A stretch of DNA of 64,000 nt from Marivivens sp. (GCA_030827165.1 JAURFB010000004.1:1-64000); one strand, 5' to 3'; counted from the stretch's first letter, positions 19,774-31,797 are shown. Notes: generated by a model from the letters alone, not told the origin. Numbers and translations are program-made.

Positions 19774-20100
19774 CTATCCAATAACCTTTGCCTGAACTTC
19801 TGGCTTCCAACCCAAAAACCACGCGCCGCCCGCCTCGATAGCGGGGCGTTTGAGAAGCGTCGGGTGCGCCGCCAACAGCGCCACGGGAGGCAATGCCTTC
19901 TCGGCCTCGGACAGGCCCCGCCATGTGGTCGAGGCGCGGTTGATCGCCCCCTCTCCGTGCGCGGCAAGGATCGCCGCGAGGTCGGCCGCCGCGATGCCAT
20001 CCGCCCGCACATCGCGCAGATCATAGGCGATGCCGGCCGCATCGAGCGCTTTGAGCGCCTTGCGGCAGGTGTCGCAGGTTTTCAGGCAATAGACGCGCAT
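19774..20100 (-). CDS. ArsC/Spx-family (YffB-like) reductase
   Basis: MRVYCLKTCDTCRKALKALDAAGIAYDLRDVRADGI; KRPAIEAGGAWFLG. Confidence 0.88.
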   Translation of the reverse strand: MRVYCLKTCDTCRKALKALDAAGIAYDLRDVRADGIAAADLAAILAAHGEGAINRASTTWRGLSEAEKALPPVALLAAHPTLLKRPAIEAGGAWFLGWKPEVQAKVIG

Positions 20101-20281
20101 GTCCCCTCCGGTTTTGCCCGTATCTGACGCGCCCCGACTGGCCAACACAAGGTTCGGGCTTGTTTTTTTGAAATCCGTGATAAAGTGCCGCGCACAAGGC
20201 TTACGGACGACCGCCTCTGTCGCGGGGCGCTGCAAGACCTGCCCCGGCCCCCTGCGGGCCACCGACAAGGAGGAGAAGGCG

Positions 20282-20488
20282 ATGCCCAAAGGCACCGTAA
20301 AATGGTTTAATACAACAAAGGGTTACGGCTTTATCGCGCCCGAAGACGGCGGCAAGGACATTTTTGTCCATGTCTCGGCGGTCGAACAATCGGGCCTGAC
20401 CGGCCTGGCCGACAACCAGCCGGTCGAGTTCGATTTGATCGAAGGGCGGGATGGACGCCAGATGGCGGGGAATATCAGGAAGGGCTAG
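20282..20488 (+). CDS. Cold-shock domain protein
   Basis: MPKGTVKWFNTTKGYGFIAPEDGGKDIFVHVSAVE (RNP1/RNP2). Confidence 0.96.
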   Translation: MPKGTVKWFNTTKGYGFIAPEDGGKDIFVHVSAVEQSGLTGLADNQPVEFDLIEGRDGRQMAGNIRKG

Positions 20489-20514
20489 GCTCCGCCCCAC
20501 ACGACATTTCGATC

Positions 20515-20587
20515 CCCGTAGGGCGGGGTTCACCCCGCCGTGGGCGCGGGTTTGGCGGTGATGGCGGGGTGAACCCCGCCCTATGGG
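20515..20587. repeat. REP-like double palindrome
   Basis: TAGGGCGGGGTTCACCCCGCC (20519-20539) and exact reverse complement GGCGGGGTGAACCCCGCCCTA (20563-20583); each arm is itself GGCGGGG-TTCA-CCCCGCC. Confidence 0.85.
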
Positions 20588-20639
20588 TTGCTGCCGCGAT
20601 TTGTTGTTGCACTTCTAGGCCCGCCTGCTCCCGGCCCCT

Positions 20640-21407
20640 CTATTTCATCGTAGCTTGATTCAGAAAATCCATGATGAAGCCGCTTTTCAGAAAATAGAGG
20701 TATTCTCTCCCGGACCTCAGCATCATCCCACCGAGATAGACTGTAGGCACTTCGCCAACCAGTTGAACGACATAGACGGGGCCCCCGCTCATACCATTTG
20801 GATCGATATCCAAGGGTGACTGATATCTCGCTTTTAGCAAAGCGTGATCTGTAGGCTGATTTTCAAGTAAGGCAACCGCCGCCCTTATCCTTGTCCTTAA
20901 GTGGTTCTTTTCCCACAGCTCGTATACCTGATCGTCGAAGGGAAAGCCGCAGGCAAGTATTGCAAGAACATGGTCCGAAGATACCGTTGGAGGTACGTAG
21001 TCGAAGTTCCAAAAATGCGATCGAAAGCTAGTGTGCTCCTCCAATGCCTCCGTAAAATCGAATACCGCAATGTCAAACTCATCGGTCTCCCGTCTCACTG
21101 GAGCCTTAAAATAGCGGACCCCTGACGAGGTAATCGCCAAACTGCCATCCGAATACAGGAGGCAGACGTCCTTTGGATCGATATCATCTAGCTGTTGCGC
21201 AGAGCAGACAACCAAGTAGCGATCCCGGAACTTGACCGGTGTGCCACTACCTAGGAGCTGGATTTTGTGGATAGGATCGCGCGTCCATACATTGAGCGAC
21301 TTGCAGAAGGTTGTTAGATGCTTCTCCAGGTTTCGACTTGGAATAAACAGCCCATTCAGAGAAACGCTCGTCTCCATCAAACTTGGAAGGACGAGCGGCG
21401 CTCTCAC
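20640..21407 (-). CDS. Hypothetical protein with trypsin-fold-like signature; putative His->Gln degenerate protease
   Basis: [44 protein letters not shown] resemble H/D/S regions; GTG start overlaps thyX stop (ATG 21377 alternative). Confidence 0.5.
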   Translation of the reverse strand: MRAPLVLPSLMETSVSLNGLFIPSRNLEKHLTTFCKSLNVWTRDPIHKIQLLGSGTPVKFRDRYLVVCSAQQLDDIDPKDVCLLYSDGSLAITSSGVRYFKAPVRRETDEFDIAVFDFTEALEEHTSFRSHFWNFDYVPPTVSSDHVLAILACGFPFDDQVYELWEKNHLRTRIRAAVALLENQPTDHALLKARYQSPLDIDPNGMSGGPVYVVQLVGEVPTVYLGGMMLRSGREYLYFLKSGFIMDFLNQATMK

Positions 21408-22318
21408 TCCCCAATCACCCCCTCAAACTCCCGCCATTCGCCTTTGCTCATGCCGGAGGTTTCCTGCGTCACCTGCTCACCCTTGAGCATACGCCGCACG
21501 CAATCCAGAGCCTTGCCTGAAAGCGTCGCGCCGCCCATGCGGTAATCCTCGAACGCGCCGTAGGCTGCCGGCACCCAGTCGGCCACGAGCCGGCAGATCT
21601 CTTCGGCATAGACACGGATCTCGTATTGGGCGTGGGCGTCGGCGCGCAGCCGCAGGAAGTGGAAGAGGTTGTGCAGATCGACCTTCCAATACCACTGGGT
21701 ATAGATATTGGCCGGCAGGTTCATCCGCGCCAGCTCGCGCGCGAGGCCCTGCTGCCCCTCTTGGCCGATCATTTCCTCGTAATGGTCATAACAGCGGGCG
21801 GCGTCGCCCTTGAGGTAGTCCAGAACGCGGGCGGCCTCTTCGGCCGAGAGCGTCTCGCCCCGGCCCTGATTGTTGATCACCGATTGCGCGGCAAGATGTT
21901 CGGGCGCAGGGATATAGAATTCGCGATCGAGGATCGAATAGCGGGCCGAATATTCGTTCACGTTGGCGGTGCGGTGGCGGATCCACTGGCGGGCAACAAA
22001 GACCGGCAGCTTTACATGGAGCTTGATCTCGCACATCTCGAAGGGGGTCGAATGCCAGTGGCGCATGAGATAGCGGATCAGCCCCTCGTCGTTCTGCACC
22101 GATTTGGTGCCCTTGCCATAGCTGACGCGGGCCGCCTGACAGATGGCAGCATCATCGCCCATATAATCGATCACCCGGACAAACCCGTGGTCGAGCACCG
22201 GATTGATCTTGTAGAGATGCGCTTCCATCCCGTCGGACACGGCCCGCAGCGTGGGGCGCGGGTTGGCCCGCAGCTCGGCGATTTCGGCCTCTTGTTCTGA
22301 GGTGACGGGCATCTGCAT
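21404..22318 (-). CDS. thyX: FAD-dependent thymidylate synthase
   Basis: ThyX motif [34 protein letters not shown]. Confidence 0.97.
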   Translation of the reverse strand: MQMPVTSEQEAEIAELRANPRPTLRAVSDGMEAHLYKINPVLDHGFVRVIDYMGDDAAICQAARVSYGKGTKSVQNDEGLIRYLMRHWHSTPFEMCEIKLHVKLPVFVARQWIRHRTANVNEYSARYSILDREFYIPAPEHLAAQSVINNQGRGETLSAEEAARVLDYLKGDAARCYDHYEEMIGQEGQQGLARELARMNLPANIYTQWYWKVDLHNLFHFLRLRADAHAQYEIRVYAEEICRLVADWVPAAYGAFEDYRMGGATLSGKALDCVRRMLKGEQVTQETSGMSKGEWREFEGVIGE

Positions 22319-22516
22319 CTCCTTCGGCGCCGGAAAAATATGAGTCGTAAGAAACTATATCTTCGGCTTGCCGGTGGCGGAACCTCTATATCCTGCGGTG
22401 CGAGAAGAATTGCCGCATCCAACGCCTTAGTTATGCCCCGAATGAGGCTTTCGTTGATTTTTGCGCCCAACACGCGGATTCTTCTGGCAAAACAAATCGA
22501 GCGGCAGGTACACAGG

Positions 22517-23566
22517 ATGTTTCGTCACGTTTTTACCGTGAGCGCCCTTGCGCTGGTTATTGGCTGCAACGGCACCAACCCGTTTTTCGACACCGATGCG
22601 TCGACCCCCGACGTGATCGGCGATGTCGAGCTTCCGCCCGAGGTGGAGCAACCGCCCACCGCCACGCCGGGCAGTATCTTGCGCTATGAAGAGCTGAACA
22701 GCTATGGCGGCGGCTACGCCGAGAGCGTGGTCTACAACTCGGGCGACGATACCTTCGAGGTCGATAACATCGCCTTTGACGGTCTGAATGTTTACAACCT
22801 GTCGGCCTTGGCCATGGGCGCCGGCCCGGTCGGCGAAATAGGCGGTTATGTTCTCTTCGACGCCGACGTCACCGTTCCCGATTTCCTGACCGGCAACCCG
22901 GTCAGCCAGATCGTGCCTTATCACGCGATCTATGGCGAAAGCGCGGTTCTGGTGGATGGCGAGCCGCGCTCGCGTTTTGCGATCGTGCGGACTGGCGGCT
23001 ATGCCGACTATGGCTTTGGCGGCTTCATCTACGAACGCAACGGCACCGTCGTTCTGCCTCCGGCCGGCGAAAGCGGACAAGCGGGCTTTTCCGGCCGCTA
23101 TGCCGGGATGCGGGTCTTTAGCGACATGGGTGGCCTCGAGTTCACCGAAGGCGATATGCAAATCGCGATCGATTTCGGCGATTTCAACGAGACCCACGCC
23201 GTCAGCGGCCTTCTTTACAATCGCGTGGCCTATGACAAGTCCGGCACTCCCATCTTGTTGGGCACTGACGGGTCGAGCGGAGAGCTGCCACTGCCCAACC
23301 TGCATTTCGTGATTGAGGCCAACGTCGACACACTTAACTCCAACGGCGAGATCGCCGGCAAGGTCATCAGCACCTACATCGAGACCGATGAGAACGAGGC
23401 GGTCGATCCCTACGAGGAGGGGTTCTACTACGGCATCATATCGGGCGATACGACCGGTGGCGATGGCGGTGAGCTTGTGGGCATCCTTGTCTTTGAATCC
23501 GACGATCCGCGCTATGATAACGTGAGCGTCCAGGAAACCGGTGGCTTCATCCTTCTGCGGAACTAG
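22517..23566 (+). CDS. Lipoprotein with TbpB-like beta-barrel; predicted Slam-dependent surface lipoprotein
   Basis: Lipobox ALALVIGC; VRTGGYADYGFGGFIYERNG and AGFSGRYAGMRVFSDMGGLEFTEGDMQIAIDFGDFN barrel-like repeats; 4 nt upstream of Slam-like gene. Confidence 0.72.
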   Translation: MFRHVFTVSALALVIGCNGTNPFFDTDASTPDVIGDVELPPEVEQPPTATPGSILRYEELNSYGGGYAESVVYNSGDDTFEVDNIAFDGLNVYNLSALAMGAGPVGEIGGYVLFDADVTVPDFLTGNPVSQIVPYHAIYGESAVLVDGEPRSRFAIVRTGGYADYGFGGFIYERNGTVVLPPAGESGQAGFSGRYAGMRVFSDMGGLEFTEGDMQIAIDFGDFNETHAVSGLLYNRVAYDKSGTPILLGTDGSSGELPLPNLHFVIEANVDTLNSNGEIAGKVISTYIETDENEAVDPYEEGFYYGIISGDTTGGDGGELVGILVFESDDPRYDNVSVQETGGFILLRN

Positions 23567-23570
23567 CCCC

Positions 23571-24959
23571 ATGGGCCGAGCGCCCCGCTCTTTGTTTTTC
23601 GGGTTCTTGATGATCCTATTCTGGCTGGCGCTAGCGCCGGCCAGATTAGCGTCGGCCGAAGCCGTCACCCTGATCCCTGGCGAAATGCGGCAAGCAGCGG
23701 CCCTTTCATTCCAGCAAGGCGCGTTCGATCAGGCCGAGGCCCTCGCCCGCGCGCTCTTGCGGCGCGATCCGCGCGACCTTGCCGCCCAGATCGTGATGAT
23801 CGAGGTCGCGTCGGCGCGCGGGGATCACGAGGCTGCCGCCGATATGGCCGCCTATGGCTATGGCATCGCCGAGACCGACATCGCCCGCTATACCCTCGCC
23901 CGCCTTGCCGCCCGCGAACACGTGATCCTTGAACAGGGCACTCGCGGCCAGCTTTGGCTGCGCCGCGCCCGCGAGGCGAGCCCGACCGACGCCGCCGCCC
24001 GCGAGGTGGCCGAGGATTACGCCTTTATCCGCGCCCGTAATCCCTTGTCGGTCTCGGTAAACGGCGGGGTCGCGCCGCGATCGAACGTCAACAACGGCTC
24101 GTCACAGACGACACAGGAAATCCTGATCTTTGGAATGCCTGTCACCCTGCCCCTTTCGGGCGACGCGCAGGCGCTTTCGGGGATTGCCTTTTGCCTTGGC
24201 GGCGATTTGTCCTATCGGCTCGACGACCGGGGCGATGTGCGGACGACCCTCACGCTCGCCGCCTTTGGCGAGACCTATCAGCTCAGCGACGAAGCCAAGG
24301 CGCTTGCCCCGACAGCACATGGCGACGATTTCGCCTATGTGAACGCCGAACTCGCGCTGCGCCAGGAGCGGCGGGTCGGACAAGACGGGGCCATCCTGAG
24401 TTATGGCGGTGCGGCCGGCACCACATGGTCGGGTGGCGCGCCCTATTACTATTTCACCCGCCTGAGCCTCACCTACGGCTGGCAGAACGATGGCGGGATG
24501 CGGCACCGGCTTGATGGCCAGACCGAACGCCAGACCGCCAGAAGCGGCGGCGATCCGCGAGAGATCGCCGAAATCGGCTGGCGCGGCGACTGGACCACGG
24601 ATGCCGGAAGCCAGATGTCGGCCGCGCTGCGCCTGTCGCGGAGCGGCTCGACCAATCCCAACTATGATTACGACGGGATCTCGGCCACTCTCAGCTGGGC
24701 GCCCCAGGCCGCCTTCGCCCGCGGTCATTGGTCGCTCAGCGGCGAGATTGGCGGCCGCGATTTCTCGCCGTCCCTCCTTTCGCCCGAACCGCGCCAAGAC
24801 CGTTCTGTCTCGGCCCGCCTGACCTATCGTCCCGACAGCCTCGAGTTCTACGGTTTCCGCCCCGAGATCGCTGTGACCGGTCGCCTCAACGCCTCGAACG
24901 TCGCCCGTTTCGATACCAACGATCTGGGGCTGGGCCTTCGGATCGTGTCGTCGTTCTAA
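23571..24959 (+). CDS. Surface lipoprotein assembly modifier (Slam/DUF560)-like outer-membrane protein
   Basis: Signal peptide, N-terminal TPR-like helices, then LSVSVNGGVAPRSNVNNGSSQTTQEILIFGMPVTLPLSGDAQALSGIAF (Slam motif) and C-terminal barrel ending in ...GLRIVSSF. Confidence 0.8.
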   Translation: MGRAPRSLFFGFLMILFWLALAPARLASAEAVTLIPGEMRQAAALSFQQGAFDQAEALARALLRRDPRDLAAQIVMIEVASARGDHEAAADMAAYGYGIAETDIARYTLARLAAREHVILEQGTRGQLWLRRAREASPTDAAAREVAEDYAFIRARNPLSVSVNGGVAPRSNVNNGSSQTTQEILIFGMPVTLPLSGDAQALSGIAFCLGGDLSYRLDDRGDVRTTLTLAAFGETYQLSDEAKALAPTAHGDDFAYVNAELALRQERRVGQDGAILSYGGAAGTTWSGGAPYYYFTRLSLTYGWQNDGGMRHRLDGQTERQTARSGGDPREIAEIGWRGDWTTDAGSQMSAALRLSRSGSTNPNYDYDGISATLSWAPQAAFARGHWSLSGEIGGRDFSPSLLSPEPRQDRSVSARLTYRPDSLEFYGFRPEIAVTGRLNASNVARFDTNDLGLGLRIVSSF

Positions 24960-25028
24960 CGCGGCCATGCGTCACTGGCATCCTTCGCCACCCGTGATAG
25001 TCTGCCCGCAAATCCACGGGAGACAACG

Positions 25029-25457
25029 ATGACGATCCGCTATCTGCACACCATGGTCCGCGTGCTGGACCTTGAAAAAGCCATCGCCTTTTACGGGCTG
25101 CTGGGCCTCAAGGAGACCCGCCGCTACGAGAATGAAGGCGGCCGCTTTACCCTGATCTTCATGGCCCCTCCGGGGCAAGAAGACTGCCCTGTCGAGCTTA
25201 CCTACAACTGGGACGGCGACGAGGGCCTGCCCTCGGACAGCCGCCATTTCGGCCACCTCGCCTATGAGGTCGACAACATCTATGAGACCTGCAAGCACCT
25301 GATCGAAAACGGCGTCACCCTCAACCGGCCGCCGCGCGATGGCCGCATGGCCTTTGTCCGCTCGCCCGACAACATCTCGATCGAGCTTCTGCAAAAGGGA
25401 GGTGCGCTCGCTCCGGCCGAGCCGTGGCTTTCGCTTCCCAATATCGGTCACTGGTAG
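25029..25457 (+). CDS. gloA: Lactoylglutathione lyase (glyoxalase I)
   Basis: [41 protein letters not shown]...[30 protein letters not shown]. Confidence 0.94.
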   Translation: MTIRYLHTMVRVLDLEKAIAFYGLLGLKETRRYENEGGRFTLIFMAPPGQEDCPVELTYNWDGDEGLPSDSRHFGHLAYEVDNIYETCKHLIENGVTLNRPPRDGRMAFVRSPDNISIELLQKGGALAPAEPWLSLPNIGHW

Positions 25458-25463
25458 GCCGCA

Positions 25464-25988
25464 TCAGTAGATATAGCGGATCCGGTCGGTCCAGTAGCGT
25501 TCGACCCGTTTGAGGGCGCTGCTGATTTCCTCTACCCCGAGAAGATCAAGCGCCCCGCGGGTTTGCAGCCCCTCGGCATGAGTGGCGAACAGCCGCGCAA
25601 CGACCTCGTGAATGCGCCGCCCTTTCTGGGTCAGGCTGACCCGGACCGAGCGGCGATCAACTTCGCTGCGCTGGTGATGCATATAGCCCATCTCAACCAA
25701 TTTCTTGAGATTGTAGCTGACGTTCGAGCCCTGGTAATAGCCGCGGGTTTTCAATTCACCCGCCATCACTTCGTTGTCGCCCACATTGAACAGCAAGAGC
25801 GCCTGAACAGGGTTGATCTCAAGAATCCCCAGCCGCTCGAACTCGTCCTTCACCACGTCGAGAAGCAGGCGGTGCAGCCGCTCGACCAGGGTCAGTGTTT
25901 CCAGATATCGTGCCATAAAGACAGCATCGCCTGTCTTCCCATTGGGAGGCGCCAACTCGGTATGTAGGCTCATCTTCGTCTCCGTCAT
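25464..25988 (-). CDS. MarR-family transcriptional regulator
   Basis: AGELKTRGYYQGSNVSYNLKKLVEMGYMHHQRSEVDRRSVRVSLTQKGR winged helix. Confidence 0.9.
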   Translation of the reverse strand: MTETKMSLHTELAPPNGKTGDAVFMARYLETLTLVERLHRLLLDVVKDEFERLGILEINPVQALLLFNVGDNEVMAGELKTRGYYQGSNVSYNLKKLVEMGYMHHQRSEVDRRSVRVSLTQKGRRIHEVVARLFATHAEGLQTRGALDLLGVEEISSALKRVERYWTDRIRYIY

Positions 25989-26041
25989 CCAGCATTTCCG
26001 CTAGATTTCACCGAAAATGGCCAAAATTCGGTTAAGTGGGA

Positions 26042-26313
26042 TCAACGGGGGCGAGCGATCCCCACCGCACCCGAGGCGATATTGGCGATCAGCCCGGCAA
26101 ACTTGTCAGGCGCATGATCCTGCCCCGAGACCCAGCGATAAAGATCGTGGTCGTTTTCTTCGAGTAGCGCCTCATAGAGGTCGAGTTCGCCATCGTCCAT
26201 CGCGCTCAGACATTCTCCGGCATATGCCGAAAGGATCAGGTCCATTTCCTTGATCCCGCGCCGCATCGACCGCATGGCAAGGCGCTTGGCGCGGATGTCG
26301 CGTCCCTCGCCGG

Positions 26314-26317
<4 letters not shown>
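26042..26317 (-). CDS. sdhE: Succinate dehydrogenase assembly factor 2 (SdhE)
   Basis: RSMRRGIKEMDLILSAYAGECL...LDLYEALLEENDHDLYRWVSG. Confidence 0.9.
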
Positions 26318-27994
<1,677 letters not shown>

Positions 27995-28001
27995 GGAACC
28001 G

Positions 28002-28424
28002 ATGGCGACAGACCTGCCCGATTACTACTTCCGGGTGCGCGATAACGGCGCGACGGTTTTCCGTGTCGATACGGAGAACCGGCAGCGCCGTATCGAGATG
28101 AACCAGATCGCCGTGGTCAATGTCCGCAATGGCGAGATCAAGCCGCAGGGCGACAGGCCACTGACCGAGGCCGATGTCGCGGCGATTCAGGGATGGATGG
28201 CGGATCGCGTCACGCTCTTGGCACAGCGGGATATCGACGACATTCACCGCGCGGTCGACTATCTCAACCAGACAACGCACTGGGCGCAGGCCAAGGCCAG
28301 CGACGAGCAGTTGGAGGACGTGACCGACCGCCTGCTTCTGGCGATGCACGATCTACGATCGGTGCTGGTGCGCAAGAAAGCGGACCGGCTGATGAAACCA
28401 GACCGGCCCGAGGTCGAGGGCTAG
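28002..28424 (+). CDS. Conserved hypothetical protein
   Basis: Closely spaced with upstream aminotransferase gene; 140 aa ORF with no recognised domain. Confidence 0.65.
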   Translation: MATDLPDYYFRVRDNGATVFRVDTENRQRRIEMNQIAVVNVRNGEIKPQGDRPLTEADVAAIQGWMADRVTLLAQRDIDDIHRAVDYLNQTTHWAQAKASDEQLEDVTDRLLLAMHDLRSVLVRKKADRLMKPDRPEVEG

Positions 28425-28428
28425 GCCT

Positions 28429-29889
28429 TCACGCCGCCGGTCTCTGGCGCAGAACGAAATCGTCGCTGGCGGCGTCGAAGCTGTAGAGCGCGGCATAGCG
28501 ATCTGGCTTGAGGGCAATCAGCCGGATCGCGTCGATGATCTTGTCGGCCTTTTCATCATCCATGAGCGCCGAAAGGTTGAAGCGGGTCCAGCCGGGCTTG
28601 AGCATTGCCTCACCTGCCAGAATGCGGCGGCGGATGCCTTCCGAAGCCGCTTCGTCGATCCCCAAGAGCCGATGGCCGTAGGGCCCTGCGCAGGCACAAC
28701 CGCCCCGCGCCTGAATACCGAAGCAATCCGACAAGACCCGCGTCAGCAGAAGCGGATGCAGGCGGTCCTGCCCCTTTTCGTCGACAAGACGGATGGAAAA
28801 GAACGGCAAGGCGCGATCCGCATCGGGATTGCCCATGATCTGAAGCCCCGGCAAGCCATGCCAGGCGTCAAGCGCGCGGTGGCGTAGCTCCTCGTGGCGC
28901 TCGTCCAGAGTGCGTTGGCCGATCGCAGCCTTGACCGCGAGCACCAGCGCCGCGCGGAGATCGCCGACCACGTTGGGGGTCCCTGCCTCTTCCCGTTCGG
29001 TAATATCTTCGAGATAGTCGTGCGCCCTGGGCGAGACAAAACGGACGGTGCCGCCGCCTGTCGTGATCGTCGGCTTCTTGTGCGTCACGGCCGCCTTGCG
29101 GACGATCAGAACGCCAGACGCGCCGGGACCGCCGATGAATTTTTGCGGCGAGAGGGCCACGGCGTCGATTTCGGCATCGGTTCCGGCCGCCATGTCGACC
29201 GTCATGTAGGGGCCACCGCCCGCGTAGTCCCAAACGGCACGTGCGCCGTGACTCTTCAGGAGGCGGGTCACGGCCTTCACATCGGTGATGATGCCACTGA
29301 CGTTCGACGCCGCCGAAAAAGCGCCGATCATCAGACGGCCCTGCCCCGTTTCGAGAGCCGATTCCAAAGCCACCATATCCGGCCCGCCGTTGGCGGCCTC
29401 TTCGATTTCGATCACCTCGGCGCCGCTCTCGCGCCATGGCAGGATGTTGGAATGATGCTCGTAGGGGCCAATCACAACAAGCGGCCTCTCGCCCCGCGCC
29501 ACGGCATCCGTCACACCCAAAAGGCCGACAATCCGGTTGAGCGCCGTGGTCGCGCCCGAGCCGGCAAAGATCACCGCATGCCGCGCATCCGCCCCGCATT
29601 GCCCGGCGATATAGGTCCGCGCCTCGCGCCGCAGGCGGGTCATCGTCGCGCCGCAGAGCGAACCCTCGGTGTGGCTGTTGGCATAGTAGGGCAGGATCTC
29701 GTTGAGCACCGCCCACTCCACCTGCATCAGCGCCCGCCCCGAGGCGATATAGTCAGCATAGATCATTTTCTTGGGGCCGAGCGGGCCCTCGATCACAAGA
29801 CCTTCCCCGACAAGCCCATTGCGGAGCGCCTCGATGGTATCGCGGCGGCCCAGGCTGGTCTGGAAGTCCTCGAAAAAAGTCTTGGGCAT
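28429..29889 (-). CDS. Aminotransferase class V-fold PLP enzyme (cysteine desulfurase/selenocysteine lyase-like)
   Basis: IYADYIASGRAL, YANSHTEGSLCG, VIFAGSGATTALNRI, ALSPQKFIGGPGASGVLIVRK (Lys motif). Confidence 0.9.
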   Translation of the reverse strand: MPKTFFEDFQTSLGRRDTIEALRNGLVGEGLVIEGPLGPKKMIYADYIASGRALMQVEWAVLNEILPYYANSHTEGSLCGATMTRLRREARTYIAGQCGADARHAVIFAGSGATTALNRIVGLLGVTDAVARGERPLVVIGPYEHHSNILPWRESGAEVIEIEEAANGGPDMVALESALETGQGRLMIGAFSAASNVSGIITDVKAVTRLLKSHGARAVWDYAGGGPYMTVDMAAGTDAEIDAVALSPQKFIGGPGASGVLIVRKAAVTHKKPTITTGGGTVRFVSPRAHDYLEDITEREEAGTPNVVGDLRAALVLAVKAAIGQRTLDERHEELRHRALDAWHGLPGLQIMGNPDADRALPFFSIRLVDEKGQDRLHPLLLTRVLSDCFGIQARGGCACAGPYGHRLLGIDEAASEGIRRRILAGEAMLKPGWTRFNLSALMDDEKADKIIDAIRLIALKPDRYAALYSFDAASDDFVLRQRPAA

Positions 29890-29977
29890 GGGGCATCTCC
29901 TGTTTCGCGGAAATTACCAAGCCACAGCGCATAATCCTTACTCAACTTCATTGCCATTTCTTTCAATATTGTGTCAA

Positions 29978-30448
29978 ATGATCGGTATATTCTCTGATTT
30001 TGACAAGATTGATAGATTGATCCTCCGCGCCCTACAGCGCGATTCAAGCCGCTCGCAGCGCGCTCTGGCCGAGGATGTGGGTCTGAGCCAAAACGCCCTC
30101 TGGCGCCGTCTCAAGCGGCTTCAGGACAGCGGCATCATCAAAGGCCAGACGATCCGGCTCAATCCGGCCGACATCGGCCTTGGGCTGACTGTTTTCGTGA
30201 TGATCCGCACCCGCAACCATTCCGCCGGATGGCTGGCCGATTTCCGGCGCGAAGCGCTGGCGATCCCGAACATCATCGACATCTACAGGATCGCCGGCGA
30301 CTATGACTATATGCTCAAGGTGGTTGCTGCCGACATGAACGATTTCGATCGCGTCTATCAGCGGCTGATCGAGAAAGTCTCACTCGAGACCGTGACCTCG
30401 CTTGTCACTATGGAAGCGATTGCCGACAGCCGCGATCTGCCGCTTTAG
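29978..30448 (+). CDS. Lrp/AsnC-family regulator
   Basis: DFDKIDRLILRALQRDSSRSQRALAEDVGLSQNALWRRLKRLQDSGII; RAM-like C-terminus. Confidence 0.93.
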   Translation: MIGIFSDFDKIDRLILRALQRDSSRSQRALAEDVGLSQNALWRRLKRLQDSGIIKGQTIRLNPADIGLGLTVFVMIRTRNHSAGWLADFRREALAIPNIIDIYRIAGDYDYMLKVVAADMNDFDRVYQRLIEKVSLETVTSLVTMEAIADSRDLPL

Positions 30449-31797
30449 GCCAGCCGCCGCACCTCGGACCAGAAACGCAGGGTCAGAAGGATCGCGGCCA
30501 CCGCCAGGCCAAGCGTCAGCCCCAACCATAGCCCGACCGGACCGAAGCCAAGGGTAAAGGCCATCACATAGCTGAACGGAATGGCCAGCACCCAATAACT
30601 GAAGGCAGCGATCCACATGGGCATGGTCATGTCCTGTATCCCCCGCAGAAGCGAGAGCGAGACGATCTGTGTCAGGTCGGCCATCTGGAAGAGAACCGAC
30701 ACAAACAGAAGCGAGGTGCCGATGGCGATCAGGGCATCGCGTTCCGGTTCGGTCGGGTCGATGAAAAGCGAGATGAGCGGGCTTGGGAAAGCCAGAAACA
30801 ATGCAACGACCAGCAGGCCGAAGCCGGCCGAGATGGCATAGGCCATAAGCGCGCCCCGGCGGAGGTTCTCGAAGTTGCGCCTGCCGAAGGCCGCGCCGGT
30901 GCGGATCGTCGCCGCCTGACTCATGCCGATGTGGAACATGAACATCAGCGACACGAGCTGGAGCGCGATTCCATGCGCTGCAAGCTCGATCTCGCCGATC
31001 CAGCCCATCATCGCCGAGGAGGCAACAAACAGCCCGCTTTCGGCCAGCGATGTCAGCCCGATCGGCACCCCAAGGTGGAAGACGTGCCAGAAGATCGACC
31101 AATCGCTCCGCCAGATACGCTGAAACAAATGCAAGTGCGGGAGCTTGATCTGCGCATAGCCGGCAAGAAACAGCATCGTGAAAAGCTGTACCGTGACCGA
31201 CGCAATCGCCGCGCCCTCTATGCCCAACTCGGGCGCGCCCCAGTTGCCGAAGATCAGCGCGTAGTTGATGAAAGCGTTGAGGATCACCCCGAGGATCGTC
31301 ACCCAAAGCTGGACACCCGTCAGGTGCTGGCCGCTGAGATAGGAGCGGAACACCGCGATCAGCAGCGCAGGCGCCATGCCGAAACCGGCGATGCGAAGAT
31401 AATGTTGCCCAAGCGCGGCCACCTCGGGTGTCTGCCCCGCCCAGATCAGGACCGTCTCGGACCACCAGAAAATCGGGATCACGACGGCAAAATAGATAAG
31501 GCTCAGCCACATCGCCATCCGCGTGACGCGGCGCACGCGCACATCGTCGCCCGACGCCCCCGCCTCGGCCACCAGCGGCATCACCGCCTGCCCGAAACCC
31601 GCACCAAGGATGAAGATGATGAACCAGAGTGAACCGGCAATGGTTGATGCGGCGAGACTCGTCACGCTGTACCAGCCCAGCATGATCGTATCGGTCATGT
31701 GGATGGCGAAGCCCGCGACAAAGCTGCCGATCAGGGGAGCCCCCAGCCGAAACAGCCCGCGCGCATGGGCGCCATAGGATAGCTGATCACTCGTCAT
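30445..31797 (-). CDS. MATE-family efflux transporter
   Basis: APLIGSFVAGFAIHMTDTIMLGWYSVTSLAASTIAGSLWFI; 12-TM-like, MATE repeats. Confidence 0.94.
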   Translation of the reverse strand: MTSDQLSYGAHARGLFRLGAPLIGSFVAGFAIHMTDTIMLGWYSVTSLAASTIAGSLWFIIFILGAGFGQAVMPLVAEAGASGDDVRVRRVTRMAMWLSLIYFAVVIPIFWWSETVLIWAGQTPEVAALGQHYLRIAGFGMAPALLIAVFRSYLSGQHLTGVQLWVTILGVILNAFINYALIFGNWGAPELGIEGAAIASVTVQLFTMLFLAGYAQIKLPHLHLFQRIWRSDWSIFWHVFHLGVPIGLTSLAESGLFVASSAMMGWIGEIELAAHGIALQLVSLMFMFHIGMSQAATIRTGAAFGRRNFENLRRGALMAYAISAGFGLLVVALFLAFPSPLISLFIDPTEPERDALIAIGTSLLFVSVLFQMADLTQIVSLSLLRGIQDMTMPMWIAAFSYWVLAIPFSYVMAFTLGFGPVGLWLGLTLGLAVAAILLTLRFWSEVRRLA

